Assembly (NCBI GenBank): GCA_963707695.1
Contig: CAVPQY010000002.1
Location: 620,001 to 684,000, forward strand
Origin: JAOPZW01 sp963707695
Lineage (GTDB): Bacteria; Actinomycetota; Thermoleophilia; Solirubrobacterales; Solirubrobacteraceae
Direction of reading: 5' to 3'
Length of the DNA: 64,000 nt
A program made the position numbers and the translations under genes. Below the pieces are notes generated by a model. That model worked only from the letters and a program-made list of their open reading frames with translations, had not been told where the DNA came from and did not search any database. Below, in pieces: positions 8,142-15,676 of the stretch. Each line of letters begins with the position of its first letter. Within the stretch, counting starts at the first letter, position 1.

Positions 8142-9281
8142 ATGGACCCCTGGATCGCCGAGCACGCCGCCGCGATCGAGGCCCGCTTCGCGCGGGAGCT
8201 CGAGGCCCTCGTCGGCGTCTCGTCGCCGTCGGGCGACGTGCGCGGCGCGGAGGAGTCCGCCGCGGTCGCGGCGGCGCTGGCGCCTGACGGGGCGGGCGTC
8301 GAGCGCGTGCCCTGCTCGTCGCCGGGGCACGCGCCCGACCTGCTCCTGCGCCTCCCGGGTGCTCGCGCGGGCGGCCCGCGCGTCCTCCTGCTCGGGCACC
8401 TCGACACCGTCGTCGCTCACGAGAGCCACCAGCCCCTGCGGCGCGAGGGCGACCGCCTGCACGGCTCCGGGGCGATCGACATGAAGGGCGGGGACGTCCT
8501 CGCCCTCGGGGTCCTGCGGGCGCTCGCCGCCAGGACCGGCGACCTCGGCGAGGCGGCGCTGCTGCTCGTCAGCGACGAGGAGTGGCGGCTCGGGCGCTTC
8601 GGCCACGTCGAGCGCTTCGCGGGCTGGGACGCGTGCCTGTGCTTCGAGGCCGGCCAGCTCGACCCGGCCTCGGGCGAGGACGCGGTCGTCGTCCGCCGCA
8701 AGGCGGCCGGCACGGTCAAGGTCGTCGCCGAGGGGCGCTCGTCGCACTCGGGCTCGGCGCCCGACAAGGGCGTCAACGCCCTGCTGGCCGCCGCCGCGGC
8801 GGCACAGGCCGTGGCGGGCGTCCACGCGCCGGCCGGACCGGACCACCTCACGGCCGTGCCGACGGTCCTGCACGCCGGGGAGGCGTTCAACGTCGTCCCG
8901 GACCGCGCCGAGCTCATCTGCGACGTCCGCGCCGACCGCAGCGAGGCCTTCGACCGGGTGCTGGGCGCCGTCCCCGCCGGCCGGGGGGAGGCCTCGCTGA
9001 CCGCCGAGCTCATCCGGGTCTGGCCCGGGATGGACAGCGGGGCGGCCACCGCCCCGCTGCTCGACGCCGCCGGGACGCTCCTGGGGCGCCCGGTCGTCAC
9101 GGGCGCGCGCGGGGGTGCGAGCGATGCGAGCCACTTCGCCGCCTCGATCCCGCTCACCGTCGACGGTCTGGGCCCGCGTGGAGGCGGTGCCCACGCCGTG
9201 CACGAGCACGTCCTGGAGCCCTCGGTGCGCCCGCGGGCCGAGGTCGCGCTGGGCCTCGCGGCGGCGCTCCTGGCGCGCTGA
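8142..9281 (+). CDS. M20 family metallopeptidase (carboxypeptidase G2-like)
   Basis: 379 residues. Two-zinc exopeptidase or deacylase fold. Visible metal and catalytic residues: G-H-L-D-T-V (first His/Asp), G-S-G-A-I-D-M-K-G-G (bridging Asp), S-D-E-E-W (catalytic Glu pair), C-F-E-A-G (Glu ligand), and the last His in S-D-A-S-H-F. The dimerisation lid domain is present in the middle. No signal peptide. The family includes carboxypeptidase G2, ArgE/DapE and aminoacylases; the specific substrate cannot be assigned. Confidence 0.9.
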   Translation: MDPWIAEHAAAIEARFARELEALVGVSSPSGDVRGAEESAAVAAALAPDGAGVERVPCSSPGHAPDLLLRLPGARAGGPRVLLLGHLDTVVAHESHQPLRREGDRLHGSGAIDMKGGDVLALGVLRALAARTGDLGEAALLLVSDEEWRLGRFGHVERFAGWDACLCFEAGQLDPASGEDAVVVRRKAAGTVKVVAEGRSSHSGSAPDKGVNALLAAAAAAQAVAGVHAPAGPDHLTAVPTVLHAGEAFNVVPDRAELICDVRADRSEAFDRVLGAVPAGRGEASLTAELIRVWPGMDSGAATAPLLDAAGTLLGRPVVTGARGGASDASHFAASIPLTVDGLGPRGGGAHAVHEHVLEPSVRPRAEVALGLAAALLAR

Positions 9282-9390
9282 CGGGTCACCGCGCTGACCT
9301 GGGCGCGAAGGGTTCCCGAGCCGTCCGCCGATGGGGGGTAACAGCGAGAGCGAGCGCGACCTGCCCGCAGGTTCCCATAAGCCTGCGCGC

Positions 9391-9407
9391 AACATGTCGT
9401 CAACATG
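9391..9407 (+). repeat. Direct repeat AACATG-N5-AACATG upstream of the riboswitch promoter
   Basis: Two copies of AACATG start 11 nt apart, just upstream of the TACGCT box at 9411. Spacing of about one helical turn could suit a regulator-binding site. The rest of 9282-9410 holds nothing I recognise. Confidence 0.3.
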
Positions 9408-9410
9408 CGC

Positions 9411-9416
9411 TACGCT
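9411..9416 (+). promoter_or_regulatory. Candidate -10 box (TACGCT) for the riboswitch transcript
   Basis: TACGCT would start transcription near 9423, just before the riboswitch P1 region. No recognisable -35. Confidence 0.4.
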
Positions 9417-9424
9417 CCCGCGGT

Positions 9425-9575
9425 CGTTGTGACCAGCCGAGTTCCGGACGCCCCCAGCGTCCGGGAGCGGGGGACCCAGTGACCACTTCGGTGGTCGGGG
9501 GCGAGTCGCCGGTCTGAATCCGGCGTAGCGCGGCCTTCTTCGCGCGAGCCCGACAGCTAACCCCGTAGGCGCCCA
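9425..9575 (+). ncRNA. Cyclic di-AMP riboswitch (ydaO/yuaA motif)
   Basis: The 3' half carries the near-invariant CCCGACAGCTAAC...GTAGGC of the ydaO/yuaA class (9550-9570). The 5' half has GCCGAG-TTCCG, then GAGCGGGGGACCCA (9465-9478) and GGGGGCGAGTC (9497-9507), also conserved blocks. Helices can be drawn: CCGGACGC/GCGTCCGG (9444-9464), GACCAC-TTCG-GTGGTC (9481-9496, a UUCG-capped hairpin), and GCCGG/CCGGC (about 9508-9524). This class binds c-di-AMP, usually as an off switch; in Actinobacteria it often precedes cell-wall hydrolase genes. Here the next gene is a secreted peptidoglycan-binding NlpC/P60-like protein, as expected. The expression platform, probably the ribosome-binding site at 9577-9584, follows at once. 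Confidence 0.9.
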
Positions 9576-9594
9576 AAGAGGGGGTTCCGCTGTC

Positions 9595-10713
9595 TTGACG
9601 CTCACCCGTGCCGTCCTGCCCTTGATGTCCGCCTGCGCGCTCGCTGCGCCGGTGGCGCTCGTCGCCGCGCCCGCGGCGTCGGCCGCCCCCAGGACCGCGA
9701 GCTCGGCGACGACGCTGCGCCCGGGCGCCTCCGGCACGGCGGTCAAGCGGCTGCAGCGCCTGCTGGCCAAGGCCGGCTTCGCGGTCGCGGTGGACGGGGA
9801 GTACGGCTCGGACACGACGAAGGCCGTCCGCGCCTTCCAGGGCGTGACGGGCCTCACGGGGACGGGCGTCGCGGACGCGAGCACCGTTCGCCTGCTCTCG
9901 GCGACGACGCGCAGCGCGGGTCGCGCCGCCTCGGCGAACAACGGCGGCTTCTCGGAGGTCAGCCCGCGGAGCAAGACCCTCGGTGATCGCCTCCCGGTGC
10001 GCCGCGGCATGAGCGGCCACGACGTCAAGGTCCTGCAGGGCTTCCTGCGCAAGGCCGGCGTGCGGCGCGTGAGCGTCGACGGGCAGTTCGGGCGCGGCAC
10101 CCAGGTCGCGGTCCGCCGCTGGGAGCGCACCGCCCAGCGCCACGTCGACGGCGTCGTCGACGCCGGCGACGCGGTCCAGCTCCGCGACGAGGTGGGCGCG
10201 CCGCGCGGGGCCGCCGCCGCGACGACGACGCCGGTCGCCGGCAAGTCGACGACCACCGCGGCCCCGACGACCACCGCGCCGACGCGCCTGGCGCCCGGCG
10301 ACCGCGCGACGATCGGCCCCGACGGCCTGGCCGTCGCGCCGGCCTCGGCGCCGGTCCAGGTCCAGCGCTTCATCGCCGCCGGCAACCAGATCGCCAAGAA
10401 GACCTACATCTACGGCGGCGGCCACCGCGCCGACTGGAAGCTCGACCGCGGCTACGACTGCTCGGGCTCGGTCTCGTGGGGCCTGCACGGCGCCGGCCTC
10501 GTCAAGACGCCGATGCCCTCGGGCAGCTACACGAACTGGGGCCTCGCGGGCCCCGGCCAGTGGATCACGATCTACACGAAGAGCTCGCACATGTACGCCG
10601 TGGTCGCCGGGCTGCGCTTCGACACCTCCGGGCGCTCGGCCCGCGGCACCCGGTGGCAGACCGACATGCGGTCGGCCGCCGGCTACACCGTCCGCCATCC
10701 GGAGGGCCTGTAG
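9595..10713 (+). CDS. Secreted peptidoglycan-binding protein with NlpC/P60-like C-terminal domain
   Basis: 372 residues. A signal peptide covers about residues 1-31 (hydrophobic core, A-S-A-A cleavage). Two peptidoglycan-binding (PG_binding_1) repeats follow: G-A-S-G-T-A-V-K-R-L-Q-R-L-L near 45 and G-M-S-G-H-D-V-K-V-L-Q-G-F-L near 140. After a Thr/Ala/Pro linker comes a C-terminal domain with Y-D-C-S-G-S-V-S-W and S-S-H-M-Y-A-V-V, matching the catalytic Cys and His of NlpC/P60-type hydrolases. It probably cleaves cell-wall peptides outside the cell. The start is TTG 9595, 10 nt after an AGAGGGGG ribosome-binding site. The riboswitch upstream ties its synthesis to c-di-AMP. Confidence 0.88.
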   Translation: MTLTRAVLPLMSACALAAPVALVAAPAASAAPRTASSATTLRPGASGTAVKRLQRLLAKAGFAVAVDGEYGSDTTKAVRAFQGVTGLTGTGVADASTVRLLSATTRSAGRAASANNGGFSEVSPRSKTLGDRLPVRRGMSGHDVKVLQGFLRKAGVRRVSVDGQFGRGTQVAVRRWERTAQRHVDGVVDAGDAVQLRDEVGAPRGAAAATTTPVAGKSTTTAAPTTTAPTRLAPGDRATIGPDGLAVAPASAPVQVQRFIAAGNQIAKKTYIYGGGHRADWKLDRGYDCSGSVSWGLHGAGLVKTPMPSGSYTNWGLAGPGQWITIYTKSSHMYAVVAGLRFDTSGRSARGTRWQTDMRSAAGYTVRHPEGL

Positions 10714-10918
10714 GACCCCGCGCTCGTGGAGACGCCTGACGCGTGCCCCTGGACGGGTGCCGCGCAGGCCGAGCACGTCGAGCCGGGGCGGTGATCGCCT
10801 GCCCCCCAGCGGTCACCGCCCCGGCCGACCGCCCCGGTCCCGGCCTCGCCGCTCCCCCCGCGGCGAGGCCGGCCGGGTCTCCTCGACGGCGCGCCGTCTC
10901 GTGATGGCGCGCCTGGTC

Positions 10919-10945
10919 GTCGGCAGGCGCCCGGCGCCTGCCGAC
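10919..10945 (+). terminator. Hairpin terminator candidate between convergent genes
   Basis: A perfect 12-bp stem (10919-10930 with 10934-10945) with a 3-nt loop, between the secreted hydrolase gene and arfB, which converge. There is no T-run; it may serve both strands. The remainder of 10714-10967 shows no convincing gene. Confidence 0.5.
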
Positions 10946-10967
10946 GGCTGACGCCCGCCGGTGCGCG

Positions 10968-11381
10968 CTAGTCGTCGCCGGACGGCCGGCGCCGCGCCCG
11001 CTTGCGCGAGGCCGCCCGGCGCTTGGCCTCCAGGCGGCGCTCCTGCGACGCCCGGGTCGGCCGGGTCGCGTGGCGGGCGCGCGGCACCGCCAGCGCCCGC
11101 GCGAGGCGGTCGCGCAGGCGCGCGAGCGCGAGCTCGCGGTTGCGCGCCTGGCTGCGGGCGTCCTGCGCCACGGCCCGGACGACCGGCCCGCACCGGGCCC
11201 GGACGCGCGCCTTCTGCGCGTCGCTGAGCGCGTCCGACGCGTCGACGTCGAAGCTCGCCTCGATGCGCGACGCGGTGACGTTCGCGTGCTGGCCGCCCGG
11301 GCCCGACGAGCGACTCGCGCGCACGACGACCTCGCGCAGCGGCAGCGCGACGTCGCGGGTGATGGGCATCGGGTCGTCCAT
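10968..11381 (-). CDS. arfB: Alternative ribosome-rescue factor ArfB (peptidyl-tRNA hydrolase, YaeJ-like)
   Basis: 137 residues. Frees stalled ribosomes by hydrolysing peptidyl-tRNA. The catalytic GGQ is at residues 29-31 in S-G-P-G-G-Q-H-A-N-V. The protein has the release-factor domain 3 only, then a long Arg/Lys-rich C-terminal tail (A-S-Q-E-R-R-L-E-A-K-R-R-A-A) that in this family enters the empty mRNA channel. Length and tail distinguish it from full release factors 1 and 2. The ATG at 11381 gives the normal N-terminus; a second Met is at residue 5. Confidence 0.93.
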   Translation of the reverse strand: MDDPMPITRDVALPLREVVVRASRSSGPGGQHANVTASRIEASFDVDASDALSDAQKARVRARCGPVVRAVAQDARSQARNRELALARLRDRLARALAVPRARHATRPTRASQERRLEAKRRAASRKRARRRPSGDD

Positions 11382-11409
11382 GGTCGGCTGCGGGCGGGGG
11401 CCGCCCGCA

Positions 11410-12801
11410 TCATGCCGGGCGCAGGACGACGCGCGCCCCGCGCTCGGGCTGGAGGGTCACCCCGCGGCGTCGCATGCGCTCGCCCGCGGGGCGCTCCGGC
11501 TCCAGCGTCCACCGCGCCAGCACCGCGCGGAGCACGGCCCGGAGCTCGAGCAGGGCGAAGCTCGCGCCGACGCAGCGCCGCACGCCGCCGCCGAAGGGCA
11601 CCCAGTGCGGCGCCTCCGGGCGCGGCGCGCCCGGGACGAGCCAGCGCTGCGGCCGCCAGGCGGCGGCGTCGGGGCCCCAGACGGCCGGGTGACGGGCGAC
11701 GAGGTACAGGCAGGGCGCGACGTGCACGCCGGCGGGCAGCGGGCGCCCGTCGACGACGAGCGGCTCGGCGAGCTTGCGCGGCGCGACCGTCAGGACGGGC
11801 CGGACGCGCAGGGTCTCGTGGACGACGGCGTCGAGCATCGCGTCGTCGCCCGCGTGGATGCGCGCGGCGGCGTCGGCGCCCTCGGGCGGACGTGCGAGCC
11901 GCTCGAGCGCCCAGGCGCCCGCGCCGGCGGTCGTCTCGTGGCCGGCCGCGAGGAGCGTCACGACGTGGTCACGGACCTCGCGGTCGCCGAGCGGCGCGCC
12001 GTCGGGGTCGCGGGCGGCGAGAAGGTCGTCGAGGACGTCCCGCGGGCGCCCGGCGGCGAGGTCGGGCGGACGGGCGTCCGCCGCGGCACCCGGCGGACCC
12101 GGCGCGTCCACCGCCGCTCGCCGGCGGGCGATCACGGCCCCCAGCGCGTCGTCGACCGCCCGCACGTCGCGCAGGAACGCACCCCACGGCGACCGCGGGC
12201 CGAGGTCGCGCGGGACGAGCGCCATGGCGGCGACCCGCGGGCCGCTGCCGACCCGGTCGAGCGTCGCCCGCACCGGACCGGCCAGCGCGGCGCCGTCGGC
12301 GCCCAGCACCACCTCGAGCGCCACGTCGAGGGCCAGTCGCTGCAGCTCGCCCAGCAGCGCGACCGGCCGGCCCGCCGGCCAGCGCTCGACGGCGGTCCCG
12401 GCGCGCGCGGCGACGACGTCGCCCAGCGCCCGCAGGCGCTCGCCGTGGAAGGGCGGCAGCATGAGCCGGCGCATCCGCAGGTGCTCGGCGCCGTCGGCCA
12501 GCAGGATCGACCGCGGGCCGGCGACCGGGCGCAGCGGGCCGGGGCTCTCCCCCCGGCGCAGCACGCCGGCGGGCGCGGCGAGGACGTCGGCGACGCCCTG
12601 CGGGGACCAGACGCAGACCATCGGGGCGTCGTCGAAGGTCAGCCGCAGCGTGAACGCCTCGCCGTGCCGGCGCGCGCAGCGACGCAGCAGCGCGGTGGGC
12701 CGCAGCGCCCACTCGAGCGTCTGCGCGGCGGCCGGCTCCGACGGGCCGCTCGGCAGGCCCGTAGAGTTGCGGGCTCGTCGCACCTCGAGGAGGAGGGTCA
12801 T
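11410..12801 (-). CDS. Cytochrome P450
   Basis: 463 residues. Haem-thiolate monooxygenase. The haem-binding loop is F-G-G-G-V-R-R-C-V-G-A, with the ligand Cys at 410. The I-helix oxygen-activation motif A-G-H-E-T-T and the K-helix E-T-L-R are intact. The N-terminus (G-L-P-S-G-P, then a Pro-rich lead) resembles soluble actinobacterial fatty-acid or terpene P450s; no membrane anchor is seen. The only ATG, at 12801, shares bases with the ATG of the acyl-CoA ligase on the other strand. An in-frame GTG seven codons in is an alternative. No ferredoxin partner gene is adjacent. Substrate unknown; divergence from an acyl-CoA ligase hints at lipid metabolism (inference). Confidence 0.93.
   Translation of the reverse strand: MTLLLEVRRARNSTGLPSGPSEPAAAQTLEWALRPTALLRRCARRHGEAFTLRLTFDDAPMVCVWSPQGVADVLAAPAGVLRRGESPGPLRPVAGPRSILLADGAEHLRMRRLMLPPFHGERLRALGDVVAARAGTAVERWPAGRPVALLGELQRLALDVALEVVLGADGAALAGPVRATLDRVGSGPRVAAMALVPRDLGPRSPWGAFLRDVRAVDDALGAVIARRRAAVDAPGPPGAAADARPPDLAAGRPRDVLDDLLAARDPDGAPLGDREVRDHVVTLLAAGHETTAGAGAWALERLARPPEGADAAARIHAGDDAMLDAVVHETLRVRPVLTVAPRKLAEPLVVDGRPLPAGVHVAPCLYLVARHPAVWGPDAAAWRPQRWLVPGAPRPEAPHWVPFGGGVRRCVGASFALLELRAVLRAVLARWTLEPERPAGERMRRRGVTLQPERGARVVLRPA
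12762..12767 (+). promoter_or_regulatory. Candidate -10 box (TAGAGT) for the acyl-CoA ligase gene
   Basis: TAGAGT lies inside the first codons of the P450 gene on the opposite strand. It would give a leader of about 25 nt carrying the GAGGAGGAGG ribosome-binding site. Confidence 0.35.
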
Positions 12802-14326
12802 GGCTCAGGGCAATCTCGCAGGCAACCTCACCGCCAGCGCCGAGCGCTTCGGCGACCGCGTCGCCCAGCGCCTCGACGACGCCGAGGTCACCTACGCGAG
12901 CCTCGACGGCGCCAGCGCGCGCGTCGCCGGGCTGCTCGCGGCCAAGGGCGTCGGTCCTGGCGACCGCGTGGGGATCATGCTGCCGAACGTCCCCTACTTC
13001 GCGGCGGTCTACTACGGGATCCTGCGGCTGGGAGCCGTGGTCGTCCCGATGAACGTCCTGCTCAAGGGGCGCGAGGTGTCGTTCTACCTGCGCGACCCCG
13101 AGGCCAAGGTCGTCTTCGCCTGGCACGGCTTCGCCGAGGCCGCGCAGCGGGGCGCGGCCGAGGCGGGCGCCGAGTGCGTCCTGGTGGAGCCGGGCGGGTT
13201 CGAGGAGCTCCTGGCCGGGGCGGAGCCGCGCCAGGAGGTGCAGGACCGCGCACCGGACGACACCGCCGTCATCCTCTACACGTCCGGGACCACCGGGACG
13301 CCGAAGGGCGCCGAGCTCACGCACGCCAACCTCGGCCGCAACGCCGAGATCGCCGTCGGCCTGTTCGGCATCGCCCAGGACGACGTCGTCCTCGGAGCGC
13401 TCCCGCTCTTCCACTCCTTCGGCCAGACGTGCGGCCTGAACGCCTGCGTCCGCGCCGGCGGCGTGCTGACCCTCATCCCGCGCTTCGACCCCGACAAGGC
13501 GCTCGAGATCATCGAGCGCGATCGGGTCACCGTGTTCGAGGGCGTGCCGACCATGTACTCCGCCATGCTCCAGAGCCCCGCGGCCGAGACCGCGGACACG
13601 TCGAGCCTGCGCGTCTGCGCGTCGGGCGGGGCGGCGCTGCCCGTCGAGGTGCTCCGCGCCTTCGAGGCGAAGTTCGGCTGCAAGGTGCTCGAGGGCTACG
13701 GGCTGAGCGAGACCTCGCCGGTGGCGTCCTTCAACCACCCCGATCGCGAGCGCAAGCCGGGCTCGATCGGCACGCCGATCGAGGGCGTGGAGATGAAGGT
13801 CGTCAGCGAGGAGGGCGAGGACCTGCCCGCCGGCGAGGTGGGCGAGATCGCCATCCGCGGCCACAACGTCATGAAGGGCTACTGGGGCCGGGAGGACGCC
13901 ACGGCCGAGGCGATCCGCGGCGGCTGGTTCCACACGGGCGACCTCGCCCGCGTCGACGACGAGGGCTACTTCTTCATCGTCGACCGCAAGAAGGACATGA
14001 TCATCCGCGGCGGCTACAACGTCTACCCGCGGGAGATCGAGGAGGTGCTCTACGAGCACCCGGCCGTCGCCGAGGCGGCGGTCGTGGGGGTGCCCCACCC
14101 CGAGCTCGGGGAGGAGGTCGCGGCCTTCGTCGCCCTCAAGGCCGGCGAGGAGGCCGGCGCCGACGACCTGCGCGACCACTGCAAGGAGCAGGTCGCCGCC
14201 TACAAGTACCCGCGGCACGTCTTCTTCGTCGAGGCCCTGCCGAAGGGGCCGACGGGCAAGATCCTCAAGCGCGAGATCGAGGTGCCGGCCGAGGCGCCGG
14301 CGCAGGCGGCGGGCGACGGGGCCTAG
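12800..14326 (+). CDS. Long-chain fatty acid-CoA ligase / AMP-dependent acyl-CoA synthetase
   Basis: 508 residues. Activates a carboxylic acid with ATP to an acyl-adenylate, then to an acyl-CoA. The AMP-binding P-loop Y-T-S-G-T-T-G-T-P-K-G is near residue 158; G-Y-G-L-S-E-T is the A5 motif; T-G-D-L-A and G-G-Y-N-V-Y-P-R-E-I-E-E mark the hinge; the catalytic C-terminal Lys is in P-T-G-K-I-L-K-R-E. A strong ribosome-binding site (GAGGAGGAGG) precedes ATG 12800. The amidohydrolase gene follows 12 nt later in the same direction, so the two probably share a transcript. Chain length of the acid is not predictable from the sequence alone. Confidence 0.94.
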   Translation: MAQGNLAGNLTASAERFGDRVAQRLDDAEVTYASLDGASARVAGLLAAKGVGPGDRVGIMLPNVPYFAAVYYGILRLGAVVVPMNVLLKGREVSFYLRDPEAKVVFAWHGFAEAAQRGAAEAGAECVLVEPGGFEELLAGAEPRQEVQDRAPDDTAVILYTSGTTGTPKGAELTHANLGRNAEIAVGLFGIAQDDVVLGALPLFHSFGQTCGLNACVRAGGVLTLIPRFDPDKALEIIERDRVTVFEGVPTMYSAMLQSPAAETADTSSLRVCASGGAALPVEVLRAFEAKFGCKVLEGYGLSETSPVASFNHPDRERKPGSIGTPIEGVEMKVVSEEGEDLPAGEVGEIAIRGHNVMKGYWGREDATAEAIRGGWFHTGDLARVDDEGYFFIVDRKKDMIIRGGYNVYPREIEEVLYEHPAVAEAAVVGVPHPELGEEVAAFVALKAGEEAGADDLRDHCKEQVAAYKYPRHVFFVEALPKGPTGKILKREIEVPAEAPAQAAGDGA

Positions 14327-14338
14327 CCGCCCGCGCCC

Positions 14339-15157
14339 GTGGCCGCCGCGACGGGGATCGTCGACGCGTGGGCCCAGCAGCCCACGGACCGCTTCATGGC
14401 CGAGCCGTGGCTGGCCTCGCTGCTGCGCTGGACCGGCCAGGAGCGCCGGACGCCGTCGCTGGACGAGCTGCTGGCCGCGATGGACGCGGCCGGCGTCGAG
14501 CTGGCGCTCCTGAGCGCGTGGCACGGGCCGCGGGGCGCCCTGATCTCCAACGACGAGGTCGCCGGCTTCGTGGCCGCGGCGCCGGACCGCCTGCGCGGGG
14601 TGGCGTCGGTCGACCTGGAGGACCCGATGGGCGCCGTTCGCGAGATCCGGCGCTGCGTCGGCGAGCTCGGCTTCGTGGCCGTCCGCGCCCTGCCGTGGCT
14701 CTGGGGGCTGCCGCCGGACGACCGGCGCTTCTACCCCGTGTACGTGGCCTGCGTGGAGCACGGCGTGCCCTTCGGCACGCAGGTCGGGCACACGGGGCCG
14801 CTGCGGCCGTCCGAGCCCGGGCGCCCGATCCCGTACCTGGACAACGTGCTGCTCGACTTCCCCGAGCTCGTGCTCGTCGCCGGGCACGTCGGGGTCCCGT
14901 GGGTCGAGGAGGTCGTCTCGCTGGCCGACAAGCACGTCGGGTTGCACGTCGACACGTCGGCGTACGCGCTCAGCCGCCTCCCGCCGGCGTTCACCGCGTG
15001 GATGCGCGGGCGGGGCCGGACCCGGGTCCTGTTCGGCTCGAACTGGCCCATGCTGGCACCGGCGCGGTGCCTCGAGGGCCTCGACGGCCTGGGCCTCGAC
15101 GAGGAGGCGCGGCAGCTCTTCCTCGGCGGCAACGCCCGGCGGGTCTTCGCGCTCTGA
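14339..15157 (+). CDS. Amidohydrolase family protein (Amidohydro_2 / TIM-barrel metal hydrolase)
   Basis: 272 residues. Resembles the ACMSD-like amidohydrolase_2 group, decarboxylases or hydrolases with a TIM-barrel fold. Visible: the start G-I-V-D-A-W near strand 1, where the usual metal-binding H-x-H is D-A-W, then G-T-Q-V-G-H-T-G, V-A-G-H-V-G-V-P-W, and late G-S-N-W-P-M with L-G-G-N-A-R-R-V-F. The G-N-A-x-R-x-F ending is typical. The replacement of the first H-x-H by D-A-W is a deviation, so metal binding may differ. The GTG at 14339 follows the acyl-CoA ligase by 12 nt. Confidence 0.82.
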   Translation: MAAATGIVDAWAQQPTDRFMAEPWLASLLRWTGQERRTPSLDELLAAMDAAGVELALLSAWHGPRGALISNDEVAGFVAAAPDRLRGVASVDLEDPMGAVREIRRCVGELGFVAVRALPWLWGLPPDDRRFYPVYVACVEHGVPFGTQVGHTGPLRPSEPGRPIPYLDNVLLDFPELVLVAGHVGVPWVEEVVSLADKHVGLHVDTSAYALSRLPPAFTAWMRGRGRTRVLFGSNWPMLAPARCLEGLDGLGLDEEARQLFLGGNARRVFAL

Positions 15158-15187
15158 GCGCGGCGCCGCCGGGCGGTCCCGCGACCG

Positions 15188-15247
15188 CTAGGTCAGCAGG
15201 ATCACCAGGATGATGATGAGGATGAGCGTGCCGATGCCGATGTACAT
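15188..15247 (-). CDS. Predicted 19-residue single-pass membrane peptide
   Basis: A tiny reading frame encodes M-Y-I-G-I-G-T-L-I-L-I-I-I-L-V-I-L-L-T, almost entirely one hydrophobic helix. A strong purine-rich ribosome-binding site (GAGGAGAAGGAG on the minus strand, fwd 15256-15268) sits about 8 nt before the ATG, hard to explain unless it is translated. It lies between the convergent end of the amidohydrolase gene and rhodanese, in the rhodanese direction. Function unknown; similar micro-proteins are anchors or regulators of membrane complexes (inference). Confidence 0.6.
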   Translation of the reverse strand: MYIGIGTLILIIILVILLT

Positions 15248-15310
15248 CTGGAGGATCTCCTTCTCCTCGGGGACGGGCCCGAGCTACCCGGGCGGGCGCG
15301 TTCCCAGCCG

Positions 15311-15667
15311 TCAGTGCGGCGCGACGACACCGCCCTCGGGGGCGATGGGCCGGTCCTCGGCGGCCCACCGCTCCATCCCGCCCGCCATCGAGCTGGCGCG
15401 GTAGCCCGCCCGGCGGAAGGCCTGCGCCGCCATCAGCGAGCGGGCACCGACCCGGCAGACGAAGACGACGGGCCGCTCGCGGTCCAGCGATCCGGCGCGC
15501 CCGCTCAGCTGCGCGAGCTCGATGTGGGCGGTGCCGGCGATGTGCCCGGCCGCGCGCTCGTAGGGCTCGCGGACGTCGACGACCTGCGCGCCGCCGCCGT
15601 CCAGCGCGCGCTGCACGTCGGCCGGTGCGACCTCGAGCGCGGCGCCGGCGAGCGGGTCGGGCTCCAT
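15311..15667 (-). CDS. Rhodanese-like domain protein
   Basis: 118 residues, a single rhodanese domain. The active-site loop is C-R-V-G-A-R-S, with the persulfide-forming Cys near residue 71; V-V-D-V-R-E-P-Y-E and the C-terminal G-G-M-E-R-W are the usual CH2A/CH2B-like flanks. These enzymes move sulfane sulfur from thiosulfate or a persulfide to an acceptor. The ATG follows the aminotransferase stop by 9 nt, so both are probably on one leftward transcript. Confidence 0.9.
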   Translation of the reverse strand: MEPDPLAGAALEVAPADVQRALDGGGAQVVDVREPYERAAGHIAGTAHIELAQLSGRAGSLDRERPVVFVCRVGARSLMAAQAFRRAGYRASSMAGGMERWAAEDRPIAPEGGVVAPH

Positions 15668-15676
15668 GGGTGCCCG

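Noticed and set aside
10757..10951. A 64-codon plus-strand frame in the gap after the wall hydrolase.
   Set aside because: Composition is Arg/Pro/Ser-rich with no motif or ribosome-binding site, and its end lies in the terminator hairpin.
11002..15213. A very long open frame (about 1400 codons) on the plus strand.
   Set aside because: Arg/Gly/Pro-rich nonsense typical of the antisense or off-frame of GC-rich genes; it covers arfB, the P450, the acyl-CoA ligase and the amidohydrolase, whose own frames have clear motifs.
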